Shown here piece by piece: positions 10,471-23,280 of a stretch of DNA of 64,000 nt. The stretch is taken from positions 49,490 to 113,489 of the forward strand of contig JBNGIO010006384.1 of assembly GCA_049999805.1 (NCBI GenBank), in the 5' to 3' direction. A program made the position numbers and the translations under genes. The notes under the pieces are model-generated. The model was not told where the DNA came from, searched no databases, and worked only from the letters and a program-made list of their open reading frames with translations. Position 1 is the stretch's first letter; the number at the start of each line of letters is the position of its first letter. Source of the stretch: Folioceros fuciformis (lineage: Eukaryota > Anthocerotophyta > Anthocerotopsida > Anthocerotales).

Positions 10471-13282
10471 AAGCAACTATGCAAAGTTAGGGCTAGAGGA
10501 TGCAAGGGCTTGATTGCCAAACTAATAGAGTTAACGTCAACATATTCTCACTAATCCGATACCATATAAGAGTAATATTAAAACATCAGTAACATGGGTG
10601 GAGGATGACACTCCGAGATGGCATAGTCTTGTGGTGTGGGCGGGGCGGAGTTTTCTTTCCCAGCCGGGCCGAGCTATGGTTGTTGGATTGGGAAGACTGC
10701 GTGGAGTGGATGAAGGGGGTTGCGGGAGGTAGCTTGTGCGTATGAAAAAGCATCTTCGTTTCCGTTTGGAGGCAGATCAAGTGGTCGGTGCCAAGAGCGG
10801 AGCTGGTGGTGGGGTCCACAGTGGACGGTGATGCCCACTGGGCGCTGCGCCGACCAGCGGTCGGCGGCAAAGTTGATCCAGGTCCAGCCTGGTGGCCTGG
10901 TAGCCTGGTAAGCCTGGTACTGGACGTAGCAGGAAGGCAGGTCGTGAAAAGCCAAAAGAGACGGCCGACCGGGTTCTTCACATTTTTCACTACTCGGCTC
11001 CGGTTGGGATTGTTTAACCGTTGGTAGCGGCGTAACCACCTGGCAGCCAAAGAGGGCCGTTGGGCGGAACCGCTGTCAGGCCATCTTGTTAGCCGGGAGC
11101 CCGGCCGCGGGTAGGGAAGGGACGGACGGTGGAGTTTGGACGGTGGACGGCAGGCTCGCGCGATCTTCCACTGCCCATCACGAAGCTAGCTTGCAAGTTT
11201 TTCTTGCCTTGGCTTCTGGGACCCGAGTTTTGCACCTGGTCCGGGTTGCGGTGGATGTGCATGGGCTGCATTCAGGTCTGCAGCGGAAAGGAGGAGGAGG
11301 ATGGAGGAGAGAATCTGTCGTTGAGAATATAACAGCACAAATTCGGAACGTTGGAGATGACCTCATGCGCTTTCCAAGCTGGAAAGCAAGTGCGGACAAA
11401 TCCTTGTGACTCGCATTTCGGGCCCTGCCACATTTCTGTCCGATTGCCACACTGGACTCGACTTCTACCACTGTACAGACCACTAGTGCTCTCCAGGGCC
11501 AGCCAGTTCTGGCAGCTGCCGTGACAGACAGTCCCTGTTGCAACGCAAGCCAAGCCCAGCCCAGCCCAGGCTTTGGACAACGTGACTGTGACTGGTGACA
11601 TCCATTGTCCCGTCGCCGTCTTGTGTCCCGAATGTGCCGTGTTGGATTACACTAATCCGTGAAGGATGGTCGCGTAGTCCACAGCTACAAAGCGGTGTCC
11701 GGATCGTGCAAATGGGTATAGCTTCGTGGGTGGTGCCCGGATTACGAGTTGGTAGTAATCCTAGACCACTCTCGTCACTGTCATCCACAGCTGGATGGCA
11801 TGCACGCGTATGGCGGCAGCAGGAGCAGCAACCGCTATACACAGAAAAGTTGCTGTTGGAAGGCATATAAAACAAGGGTGTACGCCCCTCCATGCTTTCC
11901 CACAGTCGTATCTCTCACACAGTGTGGAAGAGGTCTCGCATCATGTCGTTGCCGTCGTCAGGAGGAGAGCGAGCGCTGGGCGCCTTAGACTCTTGGGCAC
12001 CGGGAAGACAGGGCAGGCGTGTTCCAAATTTCTCTCGCTCTCACTGCAGAAAAGGCGACAGACAGGTGGGATGTCAGTTCCTTTGCGTACCACCAATACA
12101 GCTAGGACAGGGTACCGTATACATTGTCATGAGAGCATGTGCAGCAGGCTTGCAAGCATCATCTGGCTCTGGCATGTAGTAGAACCCAGCCCAGCATCGT
12201 CCAGTGGCACGCCTTCCTTTCCTACTCATGGGCTGGGCTGCTGCCCCGGTTCGACTACATCGATCATCGATCAACTCCTCTGCAAGGCCGCAACCTGGGA
12301 TCCCAATTAGCCACACATCTTGTGGCCCTAACCAGGGACAGCATCACTCCATCCGGGTGCCAGCTAGATACCATGTGTGCTGCTGCTGCTTTTGTGTACC
12401 ATGCACTAGGTTTTGTTCCCGGATGAGAATCAAATTACGCAAACGAAAATTGTACCTCCTGACGGCGAGAGGGAGGCCACCAGGCTAGGGAATCTTTGAA
12501 GGTAGCAGCAGTGCAGTAAACGGCTATGGCACTCCAATTCTCTCCCACTCCACTTCGCTCCACTCCAGCCCACCGCCCACCTGGGTCCCCACACCTGGCC
12601 GCACGCTCCGGGCCCTGTCTGGTCTCCCAAGCCCCGGCCCCCCTGGGCCAGCAATCGTGAGACACCAGCTTTCACCCCAGCACGAGTGCTTCTTCCTTTA
12701 CTCTCTCTTCCATCTCTCTGCGTCCTGGCCTGGGCTGGGCTGGGCTGGCAACCGAGCCAGACCTGAGGGCCTTGGGCAGCAGCAGCAGCTTGCACTGCGC
12801 TCTCGGGTGCAGCACTGCACACTGCAGAGGGCAGAAGCGCAGGGCTCGTTCGAATCATCATGACGATGAGGAGCGGGGCAGGCCGCTGGAGCAGCTAGGA
12901 GAGCGGGCGTGATAGATGGGCCCCAGATGGGCGAGGGCGAGCCGAGCCCCCTTCTCTCTAACCATGGCTGGCCCAGCTTCTGCTCCTTCTCCTTCTGCCA
13001 GTGCTGTTGCCGCGGTTGCCCCCCACCGTCCCCCGCTCCCCGTACGTCCTTATCTATACCTCCCCCCCATTCCTCCACCCCGCCAGTGCCGAGCTCCACG
13101 CCTCAACACCACAGCTGGTCGCTCACCTCCTGCGCCTCCCCGCTCAGCCTCCCTCACCTTCCTCTTCCTCGCTCGCACGCAGCTCCGCCCGCAATTCGGT
13201 GTCATCTGTCTCGGCTGTCTCACTGCTGGGTCGTGAAGAAAGCAGTCTGTGTAGAGCCTGAGTGCGGGTGAAAGAGGTCGCT
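10471..13282. other. Long upstream region of the aquaporin gene, no gene seen
   Basis: No frame on either strand shows a recognisable protein. A TATAAAA box at 11866-11872 could serve the aquaporin gene if there is a long or spliced leader. From about 12880 to 13280 the plus strand is strongly pyrimidine-rich, as in many plant 5' leaders. Short GGGCT iterations occur near 12730 and CAGCC iterations near 11555. Confidence 0.5.
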
Positions 13283-14648
13283 ATGGCCGCCAAGGAAAAC
13301 CTGGAGGAGGGATTCGTGCAGAAGGATTACCAGGACCCGCCCCCGGCCTCGCTAGTGGACGCGGCCGAGCTCTCCTCCTGGTCCTTCTGGAGGGCCGTCA
13401 TCGCCGAGTTCATCTCCACCTTCCTCTTCCTCTATATCACAATCGCCACAGTCATCGGCTACAAGACGCAGGTGAAAAACGCAGACGAACAAAACAAGTC
13501 ATCAGCCGGGGTGGGCATCGAGGGCATTGCGTGGGCCTTCGGGGGCATGATCTTCGTGCTCGTCTACAACACCGCTGGAATCTCAGGTAGGAACAACTAC
13601 CCAACAACCCTTTGACATTACGGCCATGGCCTGGCTGCATTCCGACAGCTAGCATTCCGCCACCCGCATGGCACATTGCTCCTCCATGGAGTGTCTCTTC
13701 CTCCACGGAATGTCTGGGGTGCTCGTCAGCAGCATCAGTTTGTGGAAAGCAGAGCCACCGGCGACGACAGCTCAGCGTGGTGCACGTGACCACATTGCTC
13801 ATGCTGGATGCTTCGTGCTGCTGGTGTGCAGGAGGACACATCAACCCGGCAGTCACGTTCGGCCTCTTCCTCGCCCGCAAGGTTTCTCTGCCTCGCGCCG
13901 TCCTCTACATCATCGCCCAGAGCCTGGGCGCCATATCCGGCGCAGGGCTCGTCAAGGCCTGGCAGACGGAGCGCTTCAACGAGTTCGAGGGAGGAGCCAA
14001 CCGGGTTGCGCATGGATACACAATCGGCACGGGCTTGGGAGCTGAGATCGTAGGCACCTTCGTCCTCGTCTACACCGTCTTCTCCGCCACCGACCCCAAG
14101 AGGAACGCTCGCGACTCCCACGTCCCGGTACGCCCTCACGTCGCCATTGCCACGAGTCCTGCACCCACTTCCTCTCACCACGCCCACTCACTCACCCCCT
14201 CTTTCTGATGTTGTACTCCTCCTTCCCAACGTTTTCGCCTCTCGTGCTTCTTCTCCCTGATATGGTGTTCCGGCCTTCCTCCTCCATCCAGGTTCTGGCT
14301 CCCCTTCCCATCGGATTCGCAGTCTTCATCGTCCACCTTGCCACCATCCCCATCACCGGGACTGGCATCAACCCAGCCCGTAGCCTGGGCTCCGCTGTCA
14401 TCATCAACCGTGACGAAATCTGGGACGATCACGTAAGCTAGCTGCTCTCCCCAAGTTGCGTTGCAGCGTGCAAGCCCTGTGGGTCTCTGCAATTCCAGCT
14501 CTACAGCTCACACCTTCGTGTTTGCATGCAGTGGATCTTTTGGGTGGGCCCGTTCATCGGAGCGGCATTGGCAGCGGCATATCATCTGGGCGTGCTGCGG
14601 GGGCAGACCCTCAAGGCACTGGGCTCCTTCCGCAGCAACGTAGTATAG
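13283..14648 (+). CDS. Plasma-membrane aquaporin, PIP2-like (4 exons)
   Basis: A water channel of the plasma-membrane intrinsic protein family. Exons 13283-13586, 13832-14127, 14292-14432 and 14532-14648 join to 285 residues. Six membrane helices are evident. The two pore motifs are HINPAV (NPA at 106-108) and GINPARS (NPA at 227-229). His215, Thr224 and Arg230 match the narrow water-selective PIP filter. Loop B has the phosphorylation-type ARKVSL. The loop D block [13 protein letters not shown] is intact. The C-terminus [12 protein letters not shown] has the phospho-serine SFRS pattern typical of PIP2, and the short N-terminus also fits PIP2. Oddities: the Cys usually found in loop A is absent ([11 protein letters not shown]) and VYCTAGISG reads VYNTAGISG. 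The ATG at 13283 has good context (GCTATGGCC). Confidence 0.95.
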
Positions 14649-17600
14649 GGAGCGGCAGCGCCCGGCGAGTATGTGTGACTCGAGCTCTTCTCATGCCGAG
14701 CTTTCAGTTCTTGCGAGCGTAACTTCAGTGCTCCTCATCGATATCGACTGAGTCCACATTGATCACCACCAGCTGCTCCAGCCAGGCCTGGGTGCCTCGC
14801 CTCCGAGTTGCTTCACCTCGGATGAGATCGCCCGAGCTCGTAGCCTCAAGCTTTCCTTAGCATGCATGTGTTTTAACATTATTATGATCTTGGATGTTGC
14901 TTCTTCTTCTTCTTTTCTTCCGTCTTCTTGATCTTGAAGCTGATTCTGCACTACGTGAAGGCCGGCTATACATAATACTACTACTGTTACAGCTGGTGTC
15001 TGGGGGAGGAAGGATGTCTTGCTGCTTGTATGTACCGAGGCCTCGGTCCTGGTGGGAGCAGGCCAGTACAATATGTTGATAGTACAGTCGTGCTAGCTCC
15101 ATCATCCCAGCATTGTAGAGTATGAACTCAAATACGGACAGAGATTTCAATAACCGCTGCCTAGTTAGAACAAAGTTCCATCCTTCCCTTTCTTTTCCCT
15201 CTGCTGTATCAATTCAATCAAGCGTGCAATGCAAGCAAGCAGGTTCTGTTGTCCACGCTTTCCTTGCTTGCTGCTTTTCCTCAACGCCATCTGTGTGCGG
15301 AGGGCCCTCAGGAAGGCAGCGGAGCGCAGCACCTGTTTTGCAGCTGGATATATTGCAGTAGCAGCCCGAGAGGTTGATTTCATGACTGTACTCTTGTGTC
15401 TGGTTGTATTCATGTGCGAGTACTCGGTCGGTGCATTCTTCGCTTCCTGTGTGTAGCCATGTATGTAGACCGTAACACCGTGCCAGTGTGCTATGTGAAA
15501 TTTCCTCCCCAGGCCAACCATTGTCTCGTTCTTCTCCGTGTAATAACATGATGCTAGCAGGCTTCCGCGTCTGTCCTCTAGGACTTTCTTTGTCACATGC
15601 AGTCCGGGCTGTGAAGGTTAGGCCTTGTGGGCACTGCGGATGCAATTCCTGAATGCAACCACGTGCACCCCGCATCTCCGTCGCATCATCCCCGAATGTT
15701 ATGCCAGGAGAACGTTCATCCAAGGTTGCCTGCGTCTGTCCTGACGATTTCCAGCGTTTGCTATTTGCTCCTCTTGTCCGCAACGCAACTGGTGATGTCA
15801 GACGCCAGACCGGACCGGCTTTGGGCCAGGGTTGTTTTTTCTGGCACCTCCTCATGCATTTGCTGGCGTGTTCCAGAACCTGCTCTGATGGAAAAACCTG
15901 ACGCTCAGACACGCTACCGGAATATGAGACGCAACTGCAGTGATCCCCGGCTTTTATTAGCACTGCGCAATACAAACAACCACTGCTCTTCCTGGCATGT
16001 CCGAGAGCACCTCCTTCGTGCTTGCAAGCTTATGACTGTCCGTTTTTACACCTGTCAGCCCGTGGGCACATTGGCGTGGCCAAATGCAGGGCATACCTTG
16101 CCAAGCCTCATCATCAAGCTTTGCATCCCAGTCGGGTCCCACCGATTCAGGATAAGGTCTCACAGTCATGAAAGTTCCTGCAGCAACTCCATGGCCATAC
16201 CGCCAGCATGATCGCTGATAATATCCAGAATTCCAGTGGATGCAACCGTGGGAAAACCATGTCACGAGCTGTCCACTCGCATGTTGGCATTCAATTCAAC
16301 GCTGCAGCTCTGGCATCCATAACCCAAGTGCTCCTGACAATGTAACCACCCATCCATGTGACACTCTTGGGCTCATCTGCACCGGCTGGCCAGATGACAC
16401 AATGTAACTACCCGTCCATGTGACACATTCGGCCTCATCTGCCCCAGGTGGCCCCAGATGACCACGTAACTACCCATCCGTTTGACACAACCGGGCTCAT
16501 CTGCAAACGGTTGTCCAGAGCTTGCTTTTCCCAGACATCTAGATATGTATTGATGTACAGTCTGTATATGTATCTGCATCTTCCGTTGAAATCTCGAGAG
16601 TCCAGAGTTTGCCAAGAGGTGTCCAGCACTGTAAATCACACCCACTGCCATCCCTTCCTCGACAGCTCTTTATGCCAGCAGACCGTGTCCCTGCCAAAGC
16701 TGGAAGAACGGACCCTGAAGCTCAATCAGCGGGGCATGCCAAAACCAATGCAGGCCCGGAATTCGAACACAATCGATGGGAAACTGATATTTGATCTAAG
16801 TGTGTCAGTACATCGAATTCCACGAGACTTACAGGCTCTTCATTGTTGTGAGTTTCAGAAAGTAGAGATTGGCAACGGTCATGAATTGCCGAGTGGTCAA
16901 GAAATCTTGCTTCCATTACCACGTGTTTACAGGCAGCAACAGACATCACCAGCTGAGGAAACAGTTACAAGCAGAAGACACCAGGTACAGATGGAACGCA
17001 TATCATGTAAAGCATGCAGCCAGATGTTCTCACCAGCTACAACTATACACCACTTCACGTAGAAAGACTTCCTCCAGTTCAGCCTGAGCTGGAAGCTCAG
17101 CACACACAGGCTCCACTGTCGGATGCGAGAAAGACCGTCGACATAAAAAATGTAGGCAGGTGCCTCAGATCTCCGACAAGAATGCAGTCCGGCTTCACAG
17201 TATCGGAAACTTGGCAATCGTCCTCTGAGCAATGAACTACGAAGCAGCAGCGAAGAAAAACGTTGGAAGCCGATCGTCCGGGACGCAGCACCTGTCTGCT
17301 GCACAATTGCGACTCTTGTAACATCTGTACAATCGATGCTGCATGTAGAACTGGGATTGGGTTCAGGTGATTCTCAGCTTGATCGCAACTGCAGTCTGCA
17401 AAACTGAACCTGCACGTGTACTGGGATCATTGATGTACCTGTGGCTGCTGCCTTAGCTAACGTGCATGCATGTATGCCGAGCTGCAAGAGCTAGACAAAA
17501 TCATTCGAGCGACTTTGACCGAATCTTCCTGCCTTCCACATCCCCGCCCACAACTCCCGTGTGCGGCGAGTCTGCTTTGGGAGCAAATTTATGGGTAGGA

Positions 17601-18291
17601 CCTTCGTACGGCTCGGTGGTGCGTGGAGCTGTGGGCACTTTCGATCCTCTCGTCATCTGAGACAGGATGTAAGTGAGAGGTTCCATCTTGGAGGCGAACG
17701 GCTCGTGTGTGCACAGAAACCAGGTCACACCTGAACGCAAAAGAAGGAATCAGGCAAGATTTAATCACACTGGACGAGAATCCAAACCGGTGGAAATCAA
17801 AGCTCGCAGGCGGCCTCTTTTCCTCACAGATCGCACCCAAAGTCGAGACCAAAGCAAATCGGGCGACGGTACGGCCTGAGGAGCTCCTGGGGCTACCAAG
17901 ATCTTTCCTGGTACCGGTCCACATGCTTCATGGCTCGGAAACTGCATCGAAGGAGATGAAATCGGCCAAGGAACAAGACGAAGACAAAGAAGCAGGGGGA
18001 ACCAGGGGTAAAACACGCGCGTCCCGCACAGCCAGCCCCGTAATTTTGCGGGTTCCGCACTCCTGCTGCTGACAAGTAAGCAGACAGCCAGACGAGCCGT
18101 AACGCATACGCATTTGCACAGTAAAGGAGTGACCTCTCGTTACGTTAGGTTACGTTGTCCTTAGAGAGTGATCTCGTTATGTTAGGTTAGGGTTGCATTG
18201 AGAGAGTGATTGCGATCTCGATCGCTCAGACGTTGGATGCCCTTGCTCCTTGCTGCTGCAGATTGCCTCATTGGTGCTCCAGGCCACCGAT
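14649..18291. other. Intergenic stretch without a recognisable gene
   Basis: No protein-like frame or exon chain was found in 3.6 kb. The first part must hold the aquaporin 3' UTR. A TTC-rich microsatellite lies near 14900 and a 60-bp tandem repeat at 16335-16515. Just before the prohibitin gene (about 18135-18215) the motif GTTAGGTTA/GTTACGTTA recurs with GAGAGTGAT, ending in TTAGGGTTG, which resembles a plant telo-box often found in promoters of growth-related genes. Confidence 0.5.
16335..16515. repeat. About 60-64-bp tandem repeat, three copies
   Basis: Copies begin near 16335, 16395 and 16459. Each contains GTAACTACCC-TCC-TGACAC followed by GGCTCATCTGC, with point differences between copies. 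There is no open frame across it. Confidence 0.8.
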
Positions 18292-19892
18292 ATGAGCGCT
18301 CCGAGGGCCTCATCTGCCCTGCAGTCCCTGGCGAGGCTGGCTATTGCGCTTGGAGTAGGCGGCACGGTTGTCAATTCTGCCTTGTATACAGGTTTTCATT
18401 CCTGGTTTCCTGTTTTTGACAGTGCGGAGTTTAGTCACTGCCTTTCCGGCATCTGTGGTGCTGACATTCTTTGAATTTTTGCAGTCGATGGAGGCCACCG
18501 AGCAGTGCTGTTCGACAGATTTCGTGGAGTGTTAGATGAGACCGCAGGAGAGGGCACTCATATTCTCATTCCCTGGCTGCAGAAGCCTTACATTTTTGAC
18601 ATACGAACACGTCCCCGATCTATTACTTCTGTGACTGGAACCAAAGGTGTGCCTCATATTGTGCATTGAGCTCGTCTCTTCCCCCCCCTTTTTTGTCCAT
18701 CGTCTGGAGGTTAGACCTAACCCAGGGTTTTTTAAAATCCCTAGATTTGCAGATGGTCAACTTGACCTTGAGAGTTCTGTCCAGACCCGATTCCGATGAG
18801 CTGCCAGGCATTTTCAAGACATTAGGTACAGATTATGATGAGCGAGTTTTGCCCTCTATTGGAAATGAGGTGCTCAAAGCGGTGGTGGTGAGTCACGCAC
18901 CTACGTGCCCGGTGTCTGTGTCGGTGCCGAGCTTCTCTGATTAGGTCAATCTTGGTGTGGCAGGCACAATTCAACGCGGATCAGCTTCTCACAGAAAGGC
19001 CATTTGTAAGTAATAACGATGCCTGGAATGTGGGATAACCATCTTGGTGTTTTTTTCTGGTTAAATTCTGAGAGTGCTACCTCCTCAGGTGTCCGCTCTC
19101 GTGCGGGAGAGCCTGATCAAAAGAGCCAAGGACTTCAACCTCTTATTGGATGACGTTGCCATTGTAAGTAGACAAAGTAACCACGGTTCATGATATGCGG
19201 TGGTGTAGGCCACCACGTGTACTATGTTTGTTCCAGTGCAAGCTTCAGATTGCAGTACAGCAACATAGTGACCTCACCGTGCCCTTCACACAGACTCACC
19301 TTTCGTATGGAGCGGAGTTCTCAAGAGCTGTGGAGGCAAAACAAGTTGGTAAGTGTGTACAGAGATTCAACGTGTTTGTGGCCGCCACAAACTGTTCATA
19401 ACTCTTATCTCCCTTGTTGCTGCAGCACCTTCCTGGTTGTTGTTCTTGGGCGCATCCACATTGAGTTGCTGATATCCTCTGTTGGCTGACCGTACCTTAA
19501 TTTGGCTTTCCACAGCTCAACAGGAGGCTGAAAGGTCAAAATTTGTGGTTGCAAAGGCTGAACAGGAAAGAAGAGCAGCTATCATTCGTGCTGAGGGGGA
19601 GAGTGAAGCTGCCAAGCTCGTATCCTAAGATTCTTACCATGGAACATGGGATGGCGATTTTTGTGTCTCTAGTACCTCATTCGTAACACCGTTGGAGGTC
19701 CTTGACTTTTTTTTCTTGTCACAGATCTCCGAAGCTACTGCAAATGCAGGTACTGGCCTAATCGAACTGAGACGGATAGAAGCTTCCAGGGAGATCGCCG
19801 CAACTTTGGCAAAGAGTCGCAATGTCGTATATCTGCCCTCTGGAAACAACATGTTGCTGGGTATCAATCCGAACATGGGAAACAGCGCTTGA
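18292..19892 (+). CDS. PHB: Prohibitin (8 exons), mitochondrial inner-membrane scaffold
   Basis: Prohibitins form ring complexes in the mitochondrial inner membrane that hold lipids, AAA proteases and respiratory parts in place. Exons 18292-18391, 18485-18646, 18745-18887, 18964-19005, 19089-19163, 19294-19348, 19516-19619 and 19725-19892 join to 282 residues, the normal size. An N-terminal hydrophobic segment ([20 protein letters not shown]) anchors the protein. The band-7/SPFH domain follows: [68 protein letters not shown] and LLTERP. The coiled coil contains [14 protein letters not shown] and [11 protein letters not shown], with [14 protein letters not shown] near the end. Sequence details match the plant type-1 group (PHB3/PHB4 of Arabidopsis). 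Confidence 0.95.
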
Positions 19893-21996
19893 GCTTTGAG
19901 ACGGGTTAAAACTTTTGAACGTGAGATTGCTCGATGTAGGATCCGCGGATTTTTTTGATTTACAGCTTCGTTCACGCCGATGGGACCCTTGATATCTATC
20001 ATGAAGGCATTCCTCTGAATTTTTGAAACATACAGTGGTCTGACGCCATGTCTCCCTGCCTGATGGATTAGTTTGGGCAGGCGCCTTTACCATAACTTTT
20101 GAAGCTCATCCGATTGCGGATACATGTCGATGTGGAAGGAGCGTCAGGGTCAATGCGTGCAGGTGGACGTCTTGGCCGTCTGGATTGCGGGGATCTCTGC
20201 CAGACGCCGCCCTGCGAGCCTGAACCGGCAGACTGATGACCTGCAGAGCCCCGGTCTGCTGGTAGTTGGTCTGTCTATTACCACCTAATATGGTAATGAA
20301 TAATGCAATAAATTATGAAACGTATGAACAGGCGTAGAATTTGTTTGGCAGACATTGCTTTTATTTCAGATGAGTATAGTGTAGCCATTCCGTGATAATT
20401 TGTTCCCTTATAATATAATATTACTTGTTTCAAGTAGAAGCTGTGTAATATATTTTATGAGTCTTACACCCTCGTAAGGTTCTTCCGGACCTCTAAATTA
20501 AGCACAGTAAAATTCATCTAAAAATTACCTGACTCCATGTAGGCACGAGAAGACTTTATTATGATAATAGAGAAAAGATAAGATCGATAGTCTTGGAGTC
20601 AGGGCTAGTCCTCCGTGCTTCTGGTCGCCCTTCAGTTCCTTGTTCCTGCTGGTACAGATAGGGAAGATGGACTTCTTCACCTGTTCTGGGTGATGGAGTC
20701 TCCAATTACACATCCTGCAACTCACGCTAGCTCTCCTAATATTTTCTCCTTGGCTGGTAGCGTGGTGGGTGAGCAATTTTTGCTCGCAGATCGACCCGCA
20801 CCAGGAAACACAAATGCTCCACTACGACACGAAGATGGGTCTGGTATGGATGATGAGAGTGATACAAGGAGCAAGTAGGGTGCCTCCCGTGAAGCCACGT
20901 GGTGTGGTTCATGTGCCTGGTGGGTGAGGGATTACCTGTTTGTCCACAGCAGGCTAGTCAAACCTGGACTAGGAAAGGGCTGGGGAGGGAAAGGGATCTT
21001 GCTATGCTGCCAATGTCGGTCGTGCATTGGAAACTGTGTGATGTAAGCGAGGAGGCCGGTGACGTTGCCTGCAGGGGAGCTGCTTCCGTGTATGGTCTGT
21101 CTTTCATACAAATCTGGCGACCTGAGGGTCACTAAAATGGCAAAGCGTCATATCCCTTTGTCCATCTGCTACAACCACGACAGAGCTTGCTCTGCTCAGC
21201 AAGGAAAAGTGCTTAGAGAGTGTCAGTTTGACTTGACCGCTCCGCTGTACTGTGCGCGCAATAAAGGCACTTCGAGGCAGGAGTGGCCTCGGCCCCACCT
21301 CGACAGCGTGTCTTCTCCCGTCATATGAAGGATCTTCGTTTCTCCTGTGACTGCGGCGCCACCACCCCTGTGAGACTGTGAGAGGTTACCCGGAAACACG
21401 GCCAGACGTTCCAATGCAAGGACACAAAGGCGAGCAAACGGAACCCAGCGACTCGGCAGAGACAGGAGGGAAGGAAGGGCAAGTGAACAGCAACTGGGTG
21501 TGAAAATGTGGACAATGTGTCCTCTCCAGCATGAGGAGGAAAAAATTGGAGTCACGGACATACAATATATACAGGAGTTACCTAAGTAGTTCAGATTCTG
21601 CAGCCTAACAAAACTGAATCTGACGATCCTAGTAGAGGAGGGGGAAGGAAATGGAAAGGATCTACAGTGACCTGCTGCTGCTACGCCGCTATGGTAAGAT
21701 GTCCACTTCGCTGCCTACTACTCTCACAGGACTCAGGGGACTCCACGTACACGACATCCCTGGGGCCTGGCAGATAGAAAATGTTATGTGCCAACTTGCC
21801 CACCACCCACCTACATGCTTAATCGAGCACCAGTATCCCAAGGAATTGAAAGGAAGTGTGTGTGGCACTATCCCACCTCCCGGTCTCAATCCCTGCATGG
21901 TCACTCACCGACTGGGATCAGGGAATTGGAGCTCTCAATAAACTCTTCCCAGCAGTCTCATTCTCGACCACCCGCAGCCGCCGAGGCTATGGCCTG
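19893..21996. other. Intergenic stretch between convergent genes, no gene seen
   Basis: The prohibitin and U-box genes point towards each other across 2.1 kb. I see no coding frame. An AT-rich part near 20280-20580 may include polyadenylation signals. The rest has no feature I can name. Confidence 0.5.
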
Positions 21997-23280
21997 TCAA
22001 TAGGGCCTGATGTGAGTGAGCCCATGATCCGCGCTGCAGGGAGAATTCCTCCAAATCTCCCCCAACAACCGCATGAGAGCGGCAGCCTTGGTCTTAGTCA
22101 CGGAGCTGAAATCCGCCTGCATGAGCAGAATGAGCTTGGTGAACAATCCCGCCTCGACAGCCAGCTCCAACGCATCCCCCACCACGTTATTGTTCACGTA
22201 CTCAGGCGAGAACTGACACACAGACCACAAAGCCCCCACAGCAAACTCGGTAGCAGCCTCCGACACGGTCAACAAGGAGGTGACAAGCGCGGGAACGGCC
22301 ATGGCGTGGGCGTTCACAGCAGCCCGGCCTTCCGCGCAGGAGCAGAGCAGCTCTAGCACCGCCAGCGCGCACTCTGCATTCCCCGTCCGCGACGGAGACT
22401 CCCGAATCCCAGACCCCGAGGACTGCAAAAGAAGCTCAACCAGCACAGGCACGGCCCCGGCCTCCACCGCCTTCACTCTGTTCGCCTTCACCGTGCAAAC
22501 CGCAAGCAGGCATCGCAGGCTGGTCTTGACAGCCCGCACGTACAGCTGATCCTCCTGGACGAGCCGTACCAGGCCCCGCATCACGCCCGTAGTGGATCCC
22601 ACCGCCAGCTTCAGCGCGTCCGCTTGGAGCACATGCTCCAGCGCCGCTGCCGCGTTCACTCTCGCCTCCAGCCCGCCGGAATGCAAAACCCAGGCCACAA
22701 CCGAGAGCGGCTTGGCCCCCGCCATGTGCCGCCTCTGCAAATCGCTCACGGAAGACGCAGGGATAGAGGCCAGCAAACCCAGCACCTCTTGGCACGTCTC
22801 GACGTCCCGATTCCCGGACGGATCCAGCCGCGGAAGCAGGGACACGAGGAGCGGCACCAAACCCGCTTCCAGGATGCACCTCCTGTTCTTCTCCGAGTCC
22901 TTGAAGAGCAGTCGCAGCTTCCTGAGGGCCTCCAGCCTGGGCCCCGGGATTCCCGAGCCCGCGTCTTCCAGCAAAGGGCGCAGCATGGCGGGCGTGACCG
23001 GAGGTCGCGGAGTCGGGATCCTCTCCACTCCCTTGGAGCGGTTCGCAACGCACCAGTCCTGGATGAGCCGCCGCAGCGTGTGGTTGGGGACCAGCTCGGA
23101 ATTCGCCAGAACCTGCATTGTGGCGGGACATGTGACGTTGCCGTCGTCCAGCCACTTCTCGATGCTCGCTCGGTCGTAGGTCATGCCCGTGCACAGGCTC
23201 ACGGGGTCCTTCATCAAGTCCAGCGAGATCGGGCACCGGAAGAAGGACGGCACCACCACCTCCAGCACCGAAGGCGCCAT
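21997..23280 (-). CDS. Plant U-box E3 ubiquitin ligase with ARM repeats (PUB25/26-like), intronless
   Basis: A single-exon gene for 427 residues. The U-box lies at about residues 12-85: FRCPISLDLMKDPVSLCTGM, TYDRASIEKWL, TCPATMQ, LVPNHTLRRLIQDWC. It binds the E2 enzyme and carries ubiquitin-ligase activity without zinc. NRSKGVERIPTPRPP after it is typical of the PUB20-29 class involved in stress and immune signalling in angiosperms. From about 110 to the end are helical armadillo-type repeats (AGLVPLLVSLL, NAECALAVLELLCSCAEGR, FAVGALWSVCQFS) for substrate binding. The lack of introns also fits this class. The exact orthologue and its targets cannot be told from sequence alone. Confidence 0.93.
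   Translation of the reverse strand: MAPSVLEVVVPSFFRCPISLDLMKDPVSLCTGMTYDRASIEKWLDDGNVTCPATMQVLANSELVPNHTLRRLIQDWCVANRSKGVERIPTPRPPVTPAMLRPLLEDAGSGIPGPRLEALRKLRLLFKDSEKNRRCILEAGLVPLLVSLLPRLDPSGNRDVETCQEVLGLLASIPASSVSDLQRRHMAGAKPLSVVAWVLHSGGLEARVNAAAALEHVLQADALKLAVGSTTGVMRGLVRLVQEDQLYVRAVKTSLRCLLAVCTVKANRVKAVEAGAVPVLVELLLQSSGSGIRESPSRTGNAECALAVLELLCSCAEGRAAVNAHAMAVPALVTSLLTVSEAATEFAVGALWSVCQFSPEYVNNNVVGDALELAVEAGLFTKLILLMQADFSSVTKTKAAALMRLLGEIWRNSPCSADHGLTHIRPY

Noticed and set aside
10586-11050. Minus-strand open frames upstream of the aquaporin gene as a coding gene
   Set aside because: No domain-like sequence, overlapping open frames in several phases, and composition typical of random GC-rich DNA.
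13262-13282. An earlier start for the aquaporin at 13262
   Set aside because: That codon is GTG; the ATG at 13283 has good context and gives the usual PIP N-terminus length.
15214-15975. A 253-codon minus-strand open frame after the aquaporin gene
   Set aside because: No recognisable motif, no splice partners, and another open frame overlaps it in a different phase; likely chance.
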